In this document: positions 25,133 through 32,911 of the stretch, in pieces
Layout of the letters: each line of letters opens with the position of its first letter
How positions within the stretch are numbered: the stretch's first letter is position 1
DNA from: Streptomyces muensis
Lineage (GTDB): Bacteria; Actinomycetota; Actinomycetes; Streptomycetales; Streptomycetaceae
Length of the DNA: 45,339 bases
Assembly (NCBI RefSeq): GCF_021474425.1
Contig: NZ_JAKEIP010000047.1
Location: 1 to 45,339 of the forward strand
Direction of reading: 5' to 3'
The notes under the pieces: model-generated
Database searches by the model: none
The model's input: the letters and a program-made list of their open reading frames with translations, nothing else
Told to the model about the DNA's origin: nothing
Translations under genes and position numbers: made by a program

Positions 25133-25431
25133 TCGCCCTGACCGTCTCCCTCCGGGTCGTCCCGGGCTGTCGCGACGACTTCCTCAAGGCCATCGGGGAG
25201 AACGCCGAGCGCACCTTCGGCGACGAGCCCGGCTGCCGTTACTTCGACGTCGTGTGCGACCTGGCCGACGACCACCACTTCGTCTTCCACGAGATCTACG
25301 ACGACGAAGCCGCCGTTGAGGCACACCGCGCCGCGCCTCACTTCAAGGTCTGGCGCGAGGCCGCGGCCAAGTACGTCGTGCCCGGCAGCCAGGTCAACAC
25401 GCTCTCCCGCCGCCTGTTCCACCACTCCTGA
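25129..25431 (+). CDS. ABM-domain putative quinol monooxygenase
   Basis: A 100-residue protein with the antibiotic biosynthesis monooxygenase (ABM) fold, a small ferredoxin-like dimer that can oxidise quinols or aromatics without a cofactor. Seen features are VSLRVVPGCRDDFLKAIGEN at the start, EPGCRYFDVVCDLADDHHFV (strand with the usual acidic-Cys turn) and FHEIYDDEAAVEAHRAAPHF, the typical EvYxdeaAfeaHraspHf pattern. It overlaps the upstream gene by 4 bp and precedes the cupin by 21 bp. In catabolic operons such proteins often act as side-product detoxifiers; that role is inference. Confidence 0.87.
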   Translation: MIALTVSLRVVPGCRDDFLKAIGENAERTFGDEPGCRYFDVVCDLADDHHFVFHEIYDDEAAVEAHRAAPHFKVWREAAAKYVVPGSQVNTLSRRLFHHS

Positions 25432-25452
25432 ACTCCCCATAGGAGACGCTTC

Positions 25453-25890
25453 ATGTGTACCGACCGCCCCGCCGAGCCGAATCTGCTCATCCACCCCGAC
25501 GAGGTCGAACGCTTCGACCGCGGCGGCGGTGTGGCCACCATCCCCTACGTCGGCAAGTGGAACTCGCGGACGGCCGTCGTCACCACCGGCCAGACGGTCT
25601 TCCAGCCCGGCACCGGACTGCCTCTGCACAGCCACAACGTCGAGGAGTCGGTCCTGATCCTGGAGGGCGAGGCGACCGCGGAGATCGACGGCGAGTTCTT
25701 CGACCTGGAGGTCGGTCAGGCCACCTGGGTCCCGGCCGGAACCCCGCACCGGTTCTTCAACCGGGGCCAGGGCGTCATGCGGATCTACTGGGTCTACGGC
25801 GGCAGGGACGTCACCCGCACCATCACCGCCACCGGTGAGACCTTCGAGCACCTCTCCGCGAGCGACAAGGGAGGGGCGCCCACCTCATGA
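25453..25890 (+). CDS. Cupin-domain protein, 145 aa
   Basis: A single-domain beta-barrel cupin. The metal-binding motif 1 appears as LPLHSHNVEESVLILEGEAT (His and Glu ligands near residues 58-65) and motif 2 as WVPAGTPHRFFNRG (His near residue 99). The fold often serves as an isomerase, dioxygenase or sugar-acid sensor; the role here is unknown. AGGAGA eight bases upstream supports the ATG at 25453, and its stop overlaps the start of the aldehyde dehydrogenase gene (ATGA). It is part of the GntR-linked operon. Confidence 0.88.
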   Translation: MCTDRPAEPNLLIHPDEVERFDRGGGVATIPYVGKWNSRTAVVTTGQTVFQPGTGLPLHSHNVEESVLILEGEATAEIDGEFFDLEVGQATWVPAGTPHRFFNRGQGVMRIYWVYGGRDVTRTITATGETFEHLSASDKGGAPTS

Positions 25891-27340
25891 GCAGCACCAT
25901 CCAGACCGTCGATCCCGCCACGGGCGTACCGATAGCGACGTACGAGGCCTGGGACCCGGATCGTGTCGAGACCGCCGTGGCGCGGGCCCACGCCGCGAGC
26001 CGCGCCTGGTCCCTGGTGCCGGTCGCCGAACGTGCCGCGCGCGCCGCCCGTCTCGCCCGCGCCCTGCGCGAGCACCGGGGCCCGCTCGCCTCCCTTGTCG
26101 TCGCCGAGATGGGCAAGCCGGTGCGGGAGGCCGAGGGCGAGGTCGAGAAGTCCGCGGTCACGGCTGAGTACTACGCCCGGCAGGGGCCCGCGATCCTCGC
26201 CGACGAGCGGGTCGAGGTCGACGGGGCGCAGGCCTGGGTGGCCTACGAGCCGGTCGGACTCGTCCTGGCGGTCATGCCGTGGGACTTCCCCGTCTGGCAG
26301 GTCATGCGCTTCGCGATCCCCGCACTGGTGGCAGGGAACGGTGTGCTGCTGAAGCACGCTCCCAACGTCACCGGCAGCGCGCTCGCCCTCCAGGACCTCT
26401 TCGTCGCAGCCGGTTTCCCCGAACACCTCGTGACCGCTCTCGTGCTCGCCGACATCGACGTACCAGCCGCGCGACAGCCTCGCTCATCGAGGACGACCGT
26501 GTCGCCGCCGTCACCCTCACCGGCAGCAACCGGGCCGGCGCGGCGGTCGGCGCGGCGGCGGGGCGGGCGGCGAAGAAGTCCGTTCTGGAGCTGGGAGGTT
26601 CGGACGCCTTCGTGGTCCTCGACGACGCCGATGTGGAGGCCGCCGCGGCGGCCGCGGTGAAGGCGCGCTTCACCAATTCCGGGCAGAGCTGCGTGTGCGC
26701 GAAGCGGTTCATCGTCACGGCCGCCGTGGCGGCGGAGCTCACCGCCGCGTTCGTGGCCGGGGTGGAAGCCCTTCGCGTCGGTGATCCGCGCGATCGGGAC
26801 ACTCAGGTCGGACCGCTCGCCCGCGACGACCTGCGAGCGGCGATCCAGCGGCAGGTCGAGGAGTCCGTCGCCGCCGGGGCCCGCCTCCTCACCGGGGGCA
26901 ACCCCCTGCCCGGCGAGGGCTGCTTCTACCAGCCGACCGTCCTGGCCGACACCGGCCCCGGCATGCCCGCCTTCGACGAGGAGACCTTCGGGCCGCTCGC
27001 CGCCCTCGCCGTCGCCCGGGACGACGAGGACGCCGTACGACTCGCCAACGCCTCGTCGTACGGGCTCGGTCTGAGCATCTGGACGGCCGACCCGGGGCGC
27101 GGCGTGGCGCTGGCCCGCCGTGTCACCAGCGGGGCGGCCTTCGTCAACGCCGTCGTCGCCTCCGACCCGCGCCTGCCCTTCGGCGGCACCAAGCGCAGCG
27201 GATACGGCCGCGAACTGGCCGCCGCCGGCATCCGCGAGTTCACCAACACGCGCAGCTATTGGGTCACCGCCCGACCCGACAGCGCCCGCACCGGAGCCCT
27301 CCGGGACCTGTCCTCAGCCGGCGCCGAGCAGCGCCAGTAG
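25887..27340 (+). pseudogene. NAD-dependent aldehyde dehydrogenase, frameshifted
   Basis: Two overlapping frames together make one aldehyde dehydrogenase of about 485 residues. The first frame (from 25887) carries the coenzyme domain: MGKPVREAEGEVEKSA, VLAVMPWDFPVWQVMRF and up to LADIDVPAA. At about 26466-26473 the reading frame must change, and the second frame continues SLIEDDRVAAVTLTGSN, VLELGGSDAFVV (catalytic Glu), NSGQSCVCAKRF (catalytic Cys), EETFGPLAALAVA and PFGGTKRSGYGREL. One missing base explains it. As read, the enzyme lacks the catalytic half; if the base is a sequence error it is a normal succinate-semialdehyde-type dehydrogenase. It is the last gene of the GntR-linked operon, and its 3' end overlaps the convergent monooxygenase relic by 27 bp. 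Confidence 0.85.
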
Positions 27341-28249
27341 TTCGGGGGTGTAGAGCTCGGAGACCGGGCTGAGGCCGGCCACCGTGTTGAAGTACCGGCG
27401 TACATGGTCCGGGTTGGAGGACACCGCCTTCAGGAGCATGCGGCGCTTGTCCCGTGCCGAGGCCTCCGCCACCAGCAGGGTCGCCTGGTAGTTCTCCATG
27501 AACATCTGGTCGCGTCCCTCGGCGAACCGCTTCAGCGCCAGGTCGAGGCCCGGCTCCGAACCCAGTGTGTCGCCCACGCGGTCGACCAGGAGCTGGGCCT
27601 GGGCGAAGGCGTCGCCGATGCCGCGCGCGGTGAGCGAGTCCTTGTGGTGGCCGACGTCACCGATCAGCGCCCAGCCGGGACCGCACGGCTGACGGAAGAA
27701 GTTCTGCTGGTCGCCCGTGCCGTAGAGGGGATCCAGTTGTTCGGCGCCGTCCAGCTTGGCGTACAGCTCGGGCGCGTTGTCGCGGATGTTCTCCAGATAC
27801 GCCTCCTGGGCGCGGACCTTCACCTCGGCGAACCGCTGCTGCGGGTGGTAGGCGGAGACCAGCACCGCATCGTTCGTGGGGACCGCGGAGACCCATCCGC
27901 TGGGGCCCTCGTACAGCTCGAAGTGGGTCTTCGGGCCCTTCCAGAACGTGTAGTAGGCGCAGGTCAGCCGCGGGTGCTCGGTCGTCTTCGGGGCGCCCAC
28001 CAGGCCCGCCACGGTGGAGCGCATTCCGTCGGCGCCCACCACCAGCCTTGCCCGCTCCACGATCGGCGGTCCGCCGCCCGTCGACAGGCTGACCCCGCGC
28101 ACCCTGCCGCCCTCCTCGACGGGGCCGACCACCCCGCAGTTGTCGCGGAACTCCACACCCGCGGCGACCGCGGCCTCCACCAGGATCGGGTCGGGCACAT
28201 GGCGGCGCGGCGCGTACGCCGCGGTGATTCCGTCCACCGGGTCGGCGCA
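27314..28249 (-). pseudogene. FAD-dependent aromatic monooxygenase, N-terminus lost
   Basis: About 310 residues of a PHBH/UbiH-type flavoprotein monooxygenase. It begins mid-protein at DPVDGITAAYAPRRHV. Present are LVVGADGMRSTVA (the DG motif, contacting FAD and NAD(P)H) and GWALIGDVGHHKDSLTARGI (the GD motif binding the FAD ribityl chain). The N-terminal GxGxxG dinucleotide fold, about 80-90 residues, is missing, and an ABC ATPase fragment is joined in its place near 28,250. Without the FAD ADP-binding fold the remnant should not function, even though a GTG at 28237 could start a 307-residue product. It converges on the aldehyde dehydrogenase, and the two may once have served one aromatic or terpenoid catabolic route. 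Confidence 0.8.
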
Positions 28250-28394
28250 CCCCTGCCAGCGCCAGCGTGGTCTTGCCCGCTCCTGATTCGCCTACGACGG
28301 CGACCCGTTCGCCGGGCCCCGCCTGCAGTGACACCCCGTCGAGGACACGACGGCCCGCCGCGTCCTCGACCGTGAGGTTCTCGACGCGGATCAC
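28250..28394 (-). pseudogene. Dipeptide-type ABC transporter ATPase, first 48 codons only
   Basis: Starting at a GTG at 28394 the frame reads IRVENLTVEDAAGRRVLDG, then AGPGERVAVVGESGAGKTTL, a complete Walker A of a DppD/OppD-class ATPase, and then stops matching at TTLALAG. The signature motif and Walker B are gone. Its GTG overlaps the upstream permease stop (28391-28393) by the usual 4 bp, so the old operon joint is preserved on this side while the other side was deleted into the monooxygenase gene. Confidence 0.8.
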
Positions 28395-28600
28395 CGGTCC
28401 AGCCTCGCGGCGAGCCGGTCCATCCCGAGGTTGGTCGCGACCGCGAGGACTCCGAGGCACACGGCGGGGACCACGACGGCCCACGGGGCGAGGGCGATGC
28501 CCTCGATGTTCTCGCTGATCATGGCACCCCAGTTCGGTTCGTCCTCGCCGAAGCCCAGGAAGCCCGCGGCGGAGGTGAGAGCGACGGCGATGGCGAGTGC
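28391..28600 (-). pseudogene. DppC-type ABC permease, C-terminal fragment
   Basis: The last 70 or so residues of a dipeptide/oligopeptide permease: ALAIAVALTSAAGFLGFGED then EPNWGAMISENIEGIALAPW and a final hydrophobic helix WAVVVPAVCLGVLAVATNLG ending in DRLAARLDR. This is the typical BPD_transp_1 end of DppC/OppC. Most of the membrane domain is missing; the upstream junction at about 28,600 is with a substrate-binding protein gene. Confidence 0.8.
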
Positions 28601-28996
28601 TGTAGGCGACGTCCGCCGCGCGGACCTTCTTGCCGTCGTGGAAGAGCACGCCCTCACGGAGCTGGACCGTCCAGCGGGTTCCGTCCGCGTTGGGCTCGAC
28701 GGACTCGGCGAGCTTCAGCTTGTACTCGCCGTCCTCCAGCGTCACAAGGGAGTCGAAGACATGCGCGGCGACGATGGAACTCGCGCCGGCGCTCACCGTA
28801 CGCGGGTCGAGGCCCGTGGTGTTGGTGGCGTCGGCGGCGGCGACTCGCAAGGTGTCGGCCGCCGCCTTGCCGGCGCCCTTCTCCTCGGGGGAGGACGAGG
28901 AGGAGCAGGCCGAGAGCTGATCACCCTCACGGCGATGGCCAGCAGCGCTCTGGCCTTGAGCGAACTCCGGAAGGGCGACCCAACACCTTGCGTCAT
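28601..28996 (-). pseudogene. Family-5 extracellular solute-binding protein, N-terminal fragment
   Basis: The ATG at 28996 begins MTQGVGSPFRSSLKARALLA, a lipoprotein-type signal peptide. About 25 codons in (near 28918-28925) a one-base frame change is needed to reach LSACSSSSSPEEKGAG, with the lipobox Cys. Then TLRVAAADATNTTGLDPRTV, AHVFDSLVTLEDGEYKLKLA and LREGVLFHDGKKVRAADVAY follow, the standard N-lobe of SBP_bac_5 (DppA/OppA class). It ends at about 28,600, where the permease fragment is joined. The C-lobe and most of the protein are gone. Together with the neighbouring permease and ATPase pieces this is one collapsed peptide/opine-type ABC operon. Confidence 0.82.
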
Positions 28997-29127
28997 GACG
29001 GTTCAATCCTCACATGGGCGCCGCCGGCCGACCGGCCACGGGATGCAGACCGTGGAACTCTCTCCCCTGCGCATGGCCACCGTCTGCGCAAAGGTGCGCA
29101 CCGGAAGCGTGCCCGAGCGGCCCCGGA

Positions 29128-30093
29128 TCAGTATCCGTAGATCATCTTGTAGGCGACCTCCGGGAGGAACTGTCCGGCCGAGGAGCCGGTTCCCACGCCG
29201 CAGTTGCCGTCGGACTCGCCCGGGACCTTGATCCACAAGAGCATCTCGGCGCCTCCGCCCAGCTGGGTGGGGGTGCCGATCCGGCGGCCCGAAGGGTTGC
29301 ACCACTGGCCGTTGGAGCCGTTGCCGTTGCGGCTGGTGTCCACGACGAACGGCTTGGTGTAGCCGTACCGGGCGCCGAGTTCCCTGTTGACGGCGGCGCC
29401 GTACGCGGTGTTCTCGGCCGTGGTCAGGTAGTTGGAGACGTTGAGCGAGAAGCCGTGGGCCTGCCGGAGGCCCGCTTCGTGAAGGCGCTGGGCCATGGTC
29501 GCCGCGCTCGCCCAGGCCGGATTGCCGGCGTCGAGGTAGACCCAGGTGTTGGGGGCCTGACGGTTGAACTCGGCGAGCGCCCCGGTGAGCATGCTCTCGC
29601 GTTCGTCGATCTGGGCCTGGTTCATGCAGCCGTAGTCCCCGAGGGAGTCCGGTTCGAGGACGACGACGGCCGGGCGGGCGGCGATACCGCCCGCGAACTG
29701 GGCGATCCAGTTCGCGTAGGCGGACGGCGAAGACGCTCCGCCCGCGGAGTGCCCGCCGCAGTAGTCGCGGTTGTAGATGTTGTAGGCGACGAGGACGGGC
29801 AGCTTGTCCCGGGCGTCCGCGGCGCCCACGTACGCACCGGTGGCGGTGCCGATGGTGCCGCTCCAGGAGCCGAACCAGCGGGCCGTCGGAGTATTGGCGA
29901 TGGAGGCGTTGATCGCGGACGCCCGGCCGTCACCGGGGTTCGCGGCGACCCACCGCTTCGCGCTGGAGTCGGGGTCCGCGTAGAACCCGTTGGTCATGGT
30001 CGTCGGGTCGGCCGCGTGGGCGGACGGCGCGGCGGTGAGCGCCAGCGGCAGCGAGGAGAGCGCTGCCACCAGGGCGAGGAGTCTGCGGCGCAT
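29128..30093 (-). CDS. Secreted GH6 cellulase
   Basis: A 321-residue glycoside hydrolase family 6 enzyme that cleaves beta-1,4-glucan with inversion. A Sec signal peptide MRRRLLALVAALSSLPLALT is cut after AHA (residue 27). Catalytic-site blocks are NIYNRDYC (Asp110) and VVVLEPDSLGDYG (Asp149, the general acid), with WIKVPGESDGNC near the end (Asp about 295). Cysteines at 112 and 156 and a later pair fit the two family disulfides. There is no cellulose-binding module, so it is a bare catalytic domain, close in size to small Streptomyces endoglucanases. Start ATG 30093 has GAGG upstream. Two CebR-like operators lie 60-90 bp before the start, so cellobiose induction is expected. Confidence 0.93.
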   Translation of the reverse strand: MRRRLLALVAALSSLPLALTAAPSAHAADPTTMTNGFYADPDSSAKRWVAANPGDGRASAINASIANTPTARWFGSWSGTIGTATGAYVGAADARDKLPVLVAYNIYNRDYCGGHSAGGASSPSAYANWIAQFAGGIAARPAVVVLEPDSLGDYGCMNQAQIDERESMLTGALAEFNRQAPNTWVYLDAGNPAWASAATMAQRLHEAGLRQAHGFSLNVSNYLTTAENTAYGAAVNRELGARYGYTKPFVVDTSRNGNGSNGQWCNPSGRRIGTPTQLGGGAEMLLWIKVPGESDGNCGVGTGSSAGQFLPEVAYKMIYGY

Positions 30094-30153
30094 GGGGGTA
30101 CCTCGGCTTTCTGACATCTGGGAGGGGTACGTCCGAAGGTCGGGGCCGGGCAC

Positions 30154-30167
30154 GGGGAGCGCTCCCA
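30154..30167. promoter_or_regulatory. CebR-like operator 1
   Basis: On the minus strand this reads TGGGAGCGCTCCCC, 13 of 14 bases of the CebR box TGGGAGCGCTCCCA that represses cellulase and cellobiose-uptake genes in Streptomyces. The inner 12 bases are a perfect palindrome. It lies about 61 bp before the GH6 start. Confidence 0.85.
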
Positions 30168-30169
30168 TC

Positions 30170-30181
30170 GGAAGCGCTCCC
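30170..30181. promoter_or_regulatory. CebR-like operator 2
   Basis: GGAAGCGCTCCC differs from the palindromic core GGGAGCGCTCCC by one base and lies two bases from operator 1. Such adjacency suggests two repressor dimers side by side on the cellulase promoter. Confidence 0.65.
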
Positions 30182-30269
30182 CACGGCACGGTCGATCAGC
30201 AGGTCGAGTTGGTCTGGCTCAGGAGGCCGAGCCGCCACGGATCATCGCGCCGTGACCGATGTCCCGGGT

Positions 30270-31436
30270 TCAGGCGACCGAGGGGAAGGAGACGTTGTTG
30301 GCCCGTGTGAACAGATTGCTCTCGGCGTTGACGGCGCTGCGCGGGGCGGCGGGGTTGCCGCTGGTGGCGGCCAGTGCGTTACGGGTGGCGGTGGGTGCGT
30401 TGCGGGTGGTCGCGGGCGTGCCGCCCAGCGTCGTCAGCACCGCGTTGTACGCAGGCTTCTTGTTGCCGCCCCGGTCGAACAGCAGCGGGTTCTCCGAGGC
30501 CCGCCAGGAGTCGCTGTCGCGGATGCCCCAGACCGTGATGCCGGTGCAGCGCGCGACGTTCATGCAAGCCCTGACCGTGTTCGCGTACGCGTTCGGCGAC
30601 GCCTGGGCGATGTCCAGTTCGGTGATCTGGACGTCCACGCCGAGCGCGGCGAAGTTCGACAGTGTGGTCTGGAAGCTGGCGGGCGGGCCGCCGGTGCCGA
30701 AGTGGGCCTGGAGGCCGACGCAGTCGATGGGCACGCCGCGCGCCTTGAAGTCGCGGACCATGCGGTGGACGCCCTGGGTCTTCGCGGCGTTCCAGTCCTC
30801 GATGTTGTAGTCGTTGTAGCAGAGCTTGGCGCCCGGGTCGGCCGACCGCGCGGTGCGGAACGCCTGCTCGATGAAGCCGTCGCCCAGCAGGTTCTGGAAC
30901 ACCGAGGGGCGGTGCTGGCCGCTGCCGCCGTCGGCGAAGGCCTCGTTGACCACGTCCCAGGAGTGGATCCGGCCCTTGTAGCGGTTCATCACGGTGGTGA
31001 TGTGGTTGTTCATCACGCCGCGCAGCGTGTTCGCGTCCCTGATGGAGCTGACCCAGCCGGGTAGTTGGGAGTGCCAGACCAGGGTGTGGCCGCGCAGGCG
31101 CTGACCGCGGGCCTGCGCGCGGCCCGCGATCTGGTCGCCGGGGCCGAAGTTGAACGAGCCGCGGGACGGTTCGGTCGTGTCCCACTTCATCTCGTTCTCG
31201 GCCGTGACCGAGTTGAACTCACGGTCCAGGATGCCGGCGTACGTGCCGTCGCCGAGCCGGCCCGCGGCCACGGCGGTTCCGAAGTACCGTCCGGACTGGG
31301 CCGCTTGGGCGCCCAGCGTGCCGGCCCGGTCCGCGTCGGGTGCGCCGGTCGCGGTCCCGGGAGTCAGCAGGGCGGCCGTGGCCAGCAGGCCCAAGACCGA
31401 GGCTCGGCGACGGCCGAGCCGTTTCAACGGGTTCAT
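30270..31436 (-). CDS. Secreted GH10 endo-1,4-beta-xylanase
   Basis: A 388-residue retaining xylanase. The signal peptide MNPLKRLGRRRASVLGLLAT plus hydrophobic core runs to about residue 31. The GH10 barrel (about 40-338) shows VTAENEMKWD, HTLVWHSQLPGW, SWDVVNEAF (Glu165, acid/base), CYNDYNIEDWN and VQITELDIAQA (Glu273, nucleophile). The ATG at 31436 follows GAGGAG. The last 50 residues (PATTRNAPTATRNALAATSG and on) are Asn/Thr/Ala/Arg-rich and do not match the CBM13 or CBM2 modules usual at this place, so the binding module seems lost or replaced. It shares orientation with the GH6 cellulase but has its own upstream promoter, so it is probably a separate unit. Confidence 0.93.
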   Translation of the reverse strand: MNPLKRLGRRRASVLGLLATAALLTPGTATGAPDADRAGTLGAQAAQSGRYFGTAVAAGRLGDGTYAGILDREFNSVTAENEMKWDTTEPSRGSFNFGPGDQIAGRAQARGQRLRGHTLVWHSQLPGWVSSIRDANTLRGVMNNHITTVMNRYKGRIHSWDVVNEAFADGGSGQHRPSVFQNLLGDGFIEQAFRTARSADPGAKLCYNDYNIEDWNAAKTQGVHRMVRDFKARGVPIDCVGLQAHFGTGGPPASFQTTLSNFAALGVDVQITELDIAQASPNAYANTVRACMNVARCTGITVWGIRDSDSWRASENPLLFDRGGNKKPAYNAVLTTLGGTPATTRNAPTATRNALAATSGNPAAPRSAVNAESNLFTRANNVSFPSVA

Positions 31437-31565
31437 GGTGCTCCTCGGTGGGGGGAGTTGGAAGTTGACGAGTCCATGACATTTCCGAATGCGCTCTGCT
31501 CGGCTCGTGCGGAGCGGCTCTCTGGGTGCGATATCGAACAAGGATCGACTTGCCGAGCATCCTGG

Positions 31566-31593
31566 ATGATAGGAGGCCGGTGAACCCCGTCAA
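31566..31593 (-). promoter_or_regulatory. Probable xylanase promoter
   Basis: On the minus strand TTGACG (31588-31593) and TATCAT (31566-31571) are 16 bp apart, a good match to a vegetative -35/-10 pair. The predicted transcript would have a leader of about 120 nt before the xylanase ATG. Confidence 0.55.
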
Positions 31594-31620
31594 TACCTCT
31601 CGCATGAATCGTTGAGAGCT

Positions 31621-31633
31621 TCGAAACATTCGA
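31621..31633. promoter_or_regulatory. Inverted repeat upstream of the xylanase promoter
   Basis: TCGAA-ACA-TTCGA, a perfect 5-3-5 inverted repeat about 28 bp upstream of the predicted -35. It resembles the short GAA/TTC palindromes I recall upstream of Streptomyces xylanase genes; that link is uncertain. The rest of the gap to 31835 holds no gene; it contains another 5-3-5 repeat, TGACGAAACGTCA (31796-31808), near the GNAT stop. Confidence 0.4.
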
Positions 31634-31835
31634 GGCTGGATGATCCCATGTCATGGCTAGCCTGATGTCTGGAAGCTTCAGTTATGCCATCTTTTGTCTT
31701 CAGTGTCGCTGTGCTGTAAAGGGTTGTCTGGTAGCGGCTGTTGACATCTTCGATGGCCTCTTCAATACCCGTGAAGCCTTGAGTTTCCGAATGATTGACG
31801 AAACGTCACCGTCCCTGACGGCACCGACCTCGGCG

Positions 31836-32702
31836 TCAGACCTTCCGGATCCGGTCGGCGATCTGCGGCCTCGCCGCGAACCCGGCCGCCTTGTACGTGG
31901 CGACACCGCCGACGTTGGAGCTCGGCGTGCACACGCGCACGCTGGAGGAGCCCATCTCCCGCAGTGCGGCCGCCCCGGCGACGGTGATCGCCCGGCCGTA
32001 GCCGCGGCCGCGGTGGTCCGCGTGGACGCCCATCGGCTCGACCAGTCCTGGCTTCCCAGGGCCGGCCGACCACACCGTCACCACTGCGGCGGGGTTGCCC
32101 TGGTCGTCGTAAACACCCAGGCATCGGGCGTCTTCGTAGAACGGTGCAGCGGACATCTCGTGCCGGTACTCGCGCGTGGGCTTCGTGGTGTCGAACGCGG
32201 ACCGCAGGACGTCGGCGAAGTCCTGTGCCTGCTCCAGGCCGATCGCCTTGATCGGCACGCCGGGGGCCTCCACCGCATCGGCGAGGTCGCGGAAGAGCGG
32301 CGTCCACGGCTCGTCGACACCCCAGCCCTCCTTGGTCAACAGGTCGTGCAGCAGCAGGCCCTGCGGCGCCTCGATGGACACCGCTCCCTCCGGGAGGACG
32401 CCGCGCTCGGGCAGCGAGAAGTCCTCCACGAGCCGCCGCGCCAAGTCCTCGTCCTGGAAAGCGTCGGGAGCGACCGTCATCCGCACCAGCGTCGGCGTGT
32501 CCAGCATCCCGACGGCGAGGATCCGTCCGTCCCGGCTCCAGGTCCGGACCACCGCGGCCGTCTCGGCCGTTCCGAACCGGAAGTTCCAGCCGATGTCCCC
32601 GGGATGCAACTGCATCGGCGCTTCGTCGTGCTGCCACTCCCGCAGCGCCGCACTTGCCGCGCGCACCCCGTCGGCCGTCGGCGTACCCAGCACAATCGTC
32701 AT
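31836..32702 (-). CDS. GNAT-family N-acetyltransferase
   Basis: A 288-residue protein with two GNAT-like halves, the second clearly catalytic. VEPMGVHADHRGRGYGRAIT (about 220-240) holds the acetyl-CoA pyrophosphate loop R/Q-x-x-G-x-G/A, followed by VRVCTPSSNVGGVATYKAAG, the beta6-alpha4 region, with Tyr as the likely acid. The first half (residues 1-130) resembles the degenerate N-terminal GNAT domain of such proteins. The acceptor is unknown. The ATG at 32702 (MTIVLGTPTADGVRAA) gives the usual start for this group; another ATG at 32738 would add 12 residues. Neither has a strong Shine-Dalgarno. It stands alone between the xylanase promoter and the PucR gene. Confidence 0.85.
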   Translation of the reverse strand: MTIVLGTPTADGVRAASAALREWQHDEAPMQLHPGDIGWNFRFGTAETAAVVRTWSRDGRILAVGMLDTPTLVRMTVAPDAFQDEDLARRLVEDFSLPERGVLPEGAVSIEAPQGLLLHDLLTKEGWGVDEPWTPLFRDLADAVEAPGVPIKAIGLEQAQDFADVLRSAFDTTKPTREYRHEMSAAPFYEDARCLGVYDDQGNPAAVVTVWSAGPGKPGLVEPMGVHADHRGRGYGRAITVAGAAALREMGSSSVRVCTPSSNVGGVATYKAAGFAARPQIADRIRKV

Positions 32703-32808
32703 AGCCGGGATCAGACACCCCGTCTTGGTGGCGTGCAACTGATTAACTGACCAGGGGCTTCAGGGGGATGGTGGCGTCCGGTGTGGCGTCGCGGCCCGTG
32801 GCACAGCC

Positions 32809-32830
32809 GGGTTCGCGAGCCCCCGAACCC
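32809..32830. terminator. Possible terminator downstream of pucR
   Basis: GGGTTCG and CGAACCC form a perfect 7-bp stem with an 8-nt loop, about 80 bp past the pucR stop. The stem is modest and there is no U-run. Confidence 0.35.
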
Positions 32831-32911
32831 GCGCGGCAGGTTTGTACACACGGGACAAGTTGCGCCGTGACGTCCGAGCGTCCCCACCCCCGGCTGCACC
32901 GGGATCGCGCG

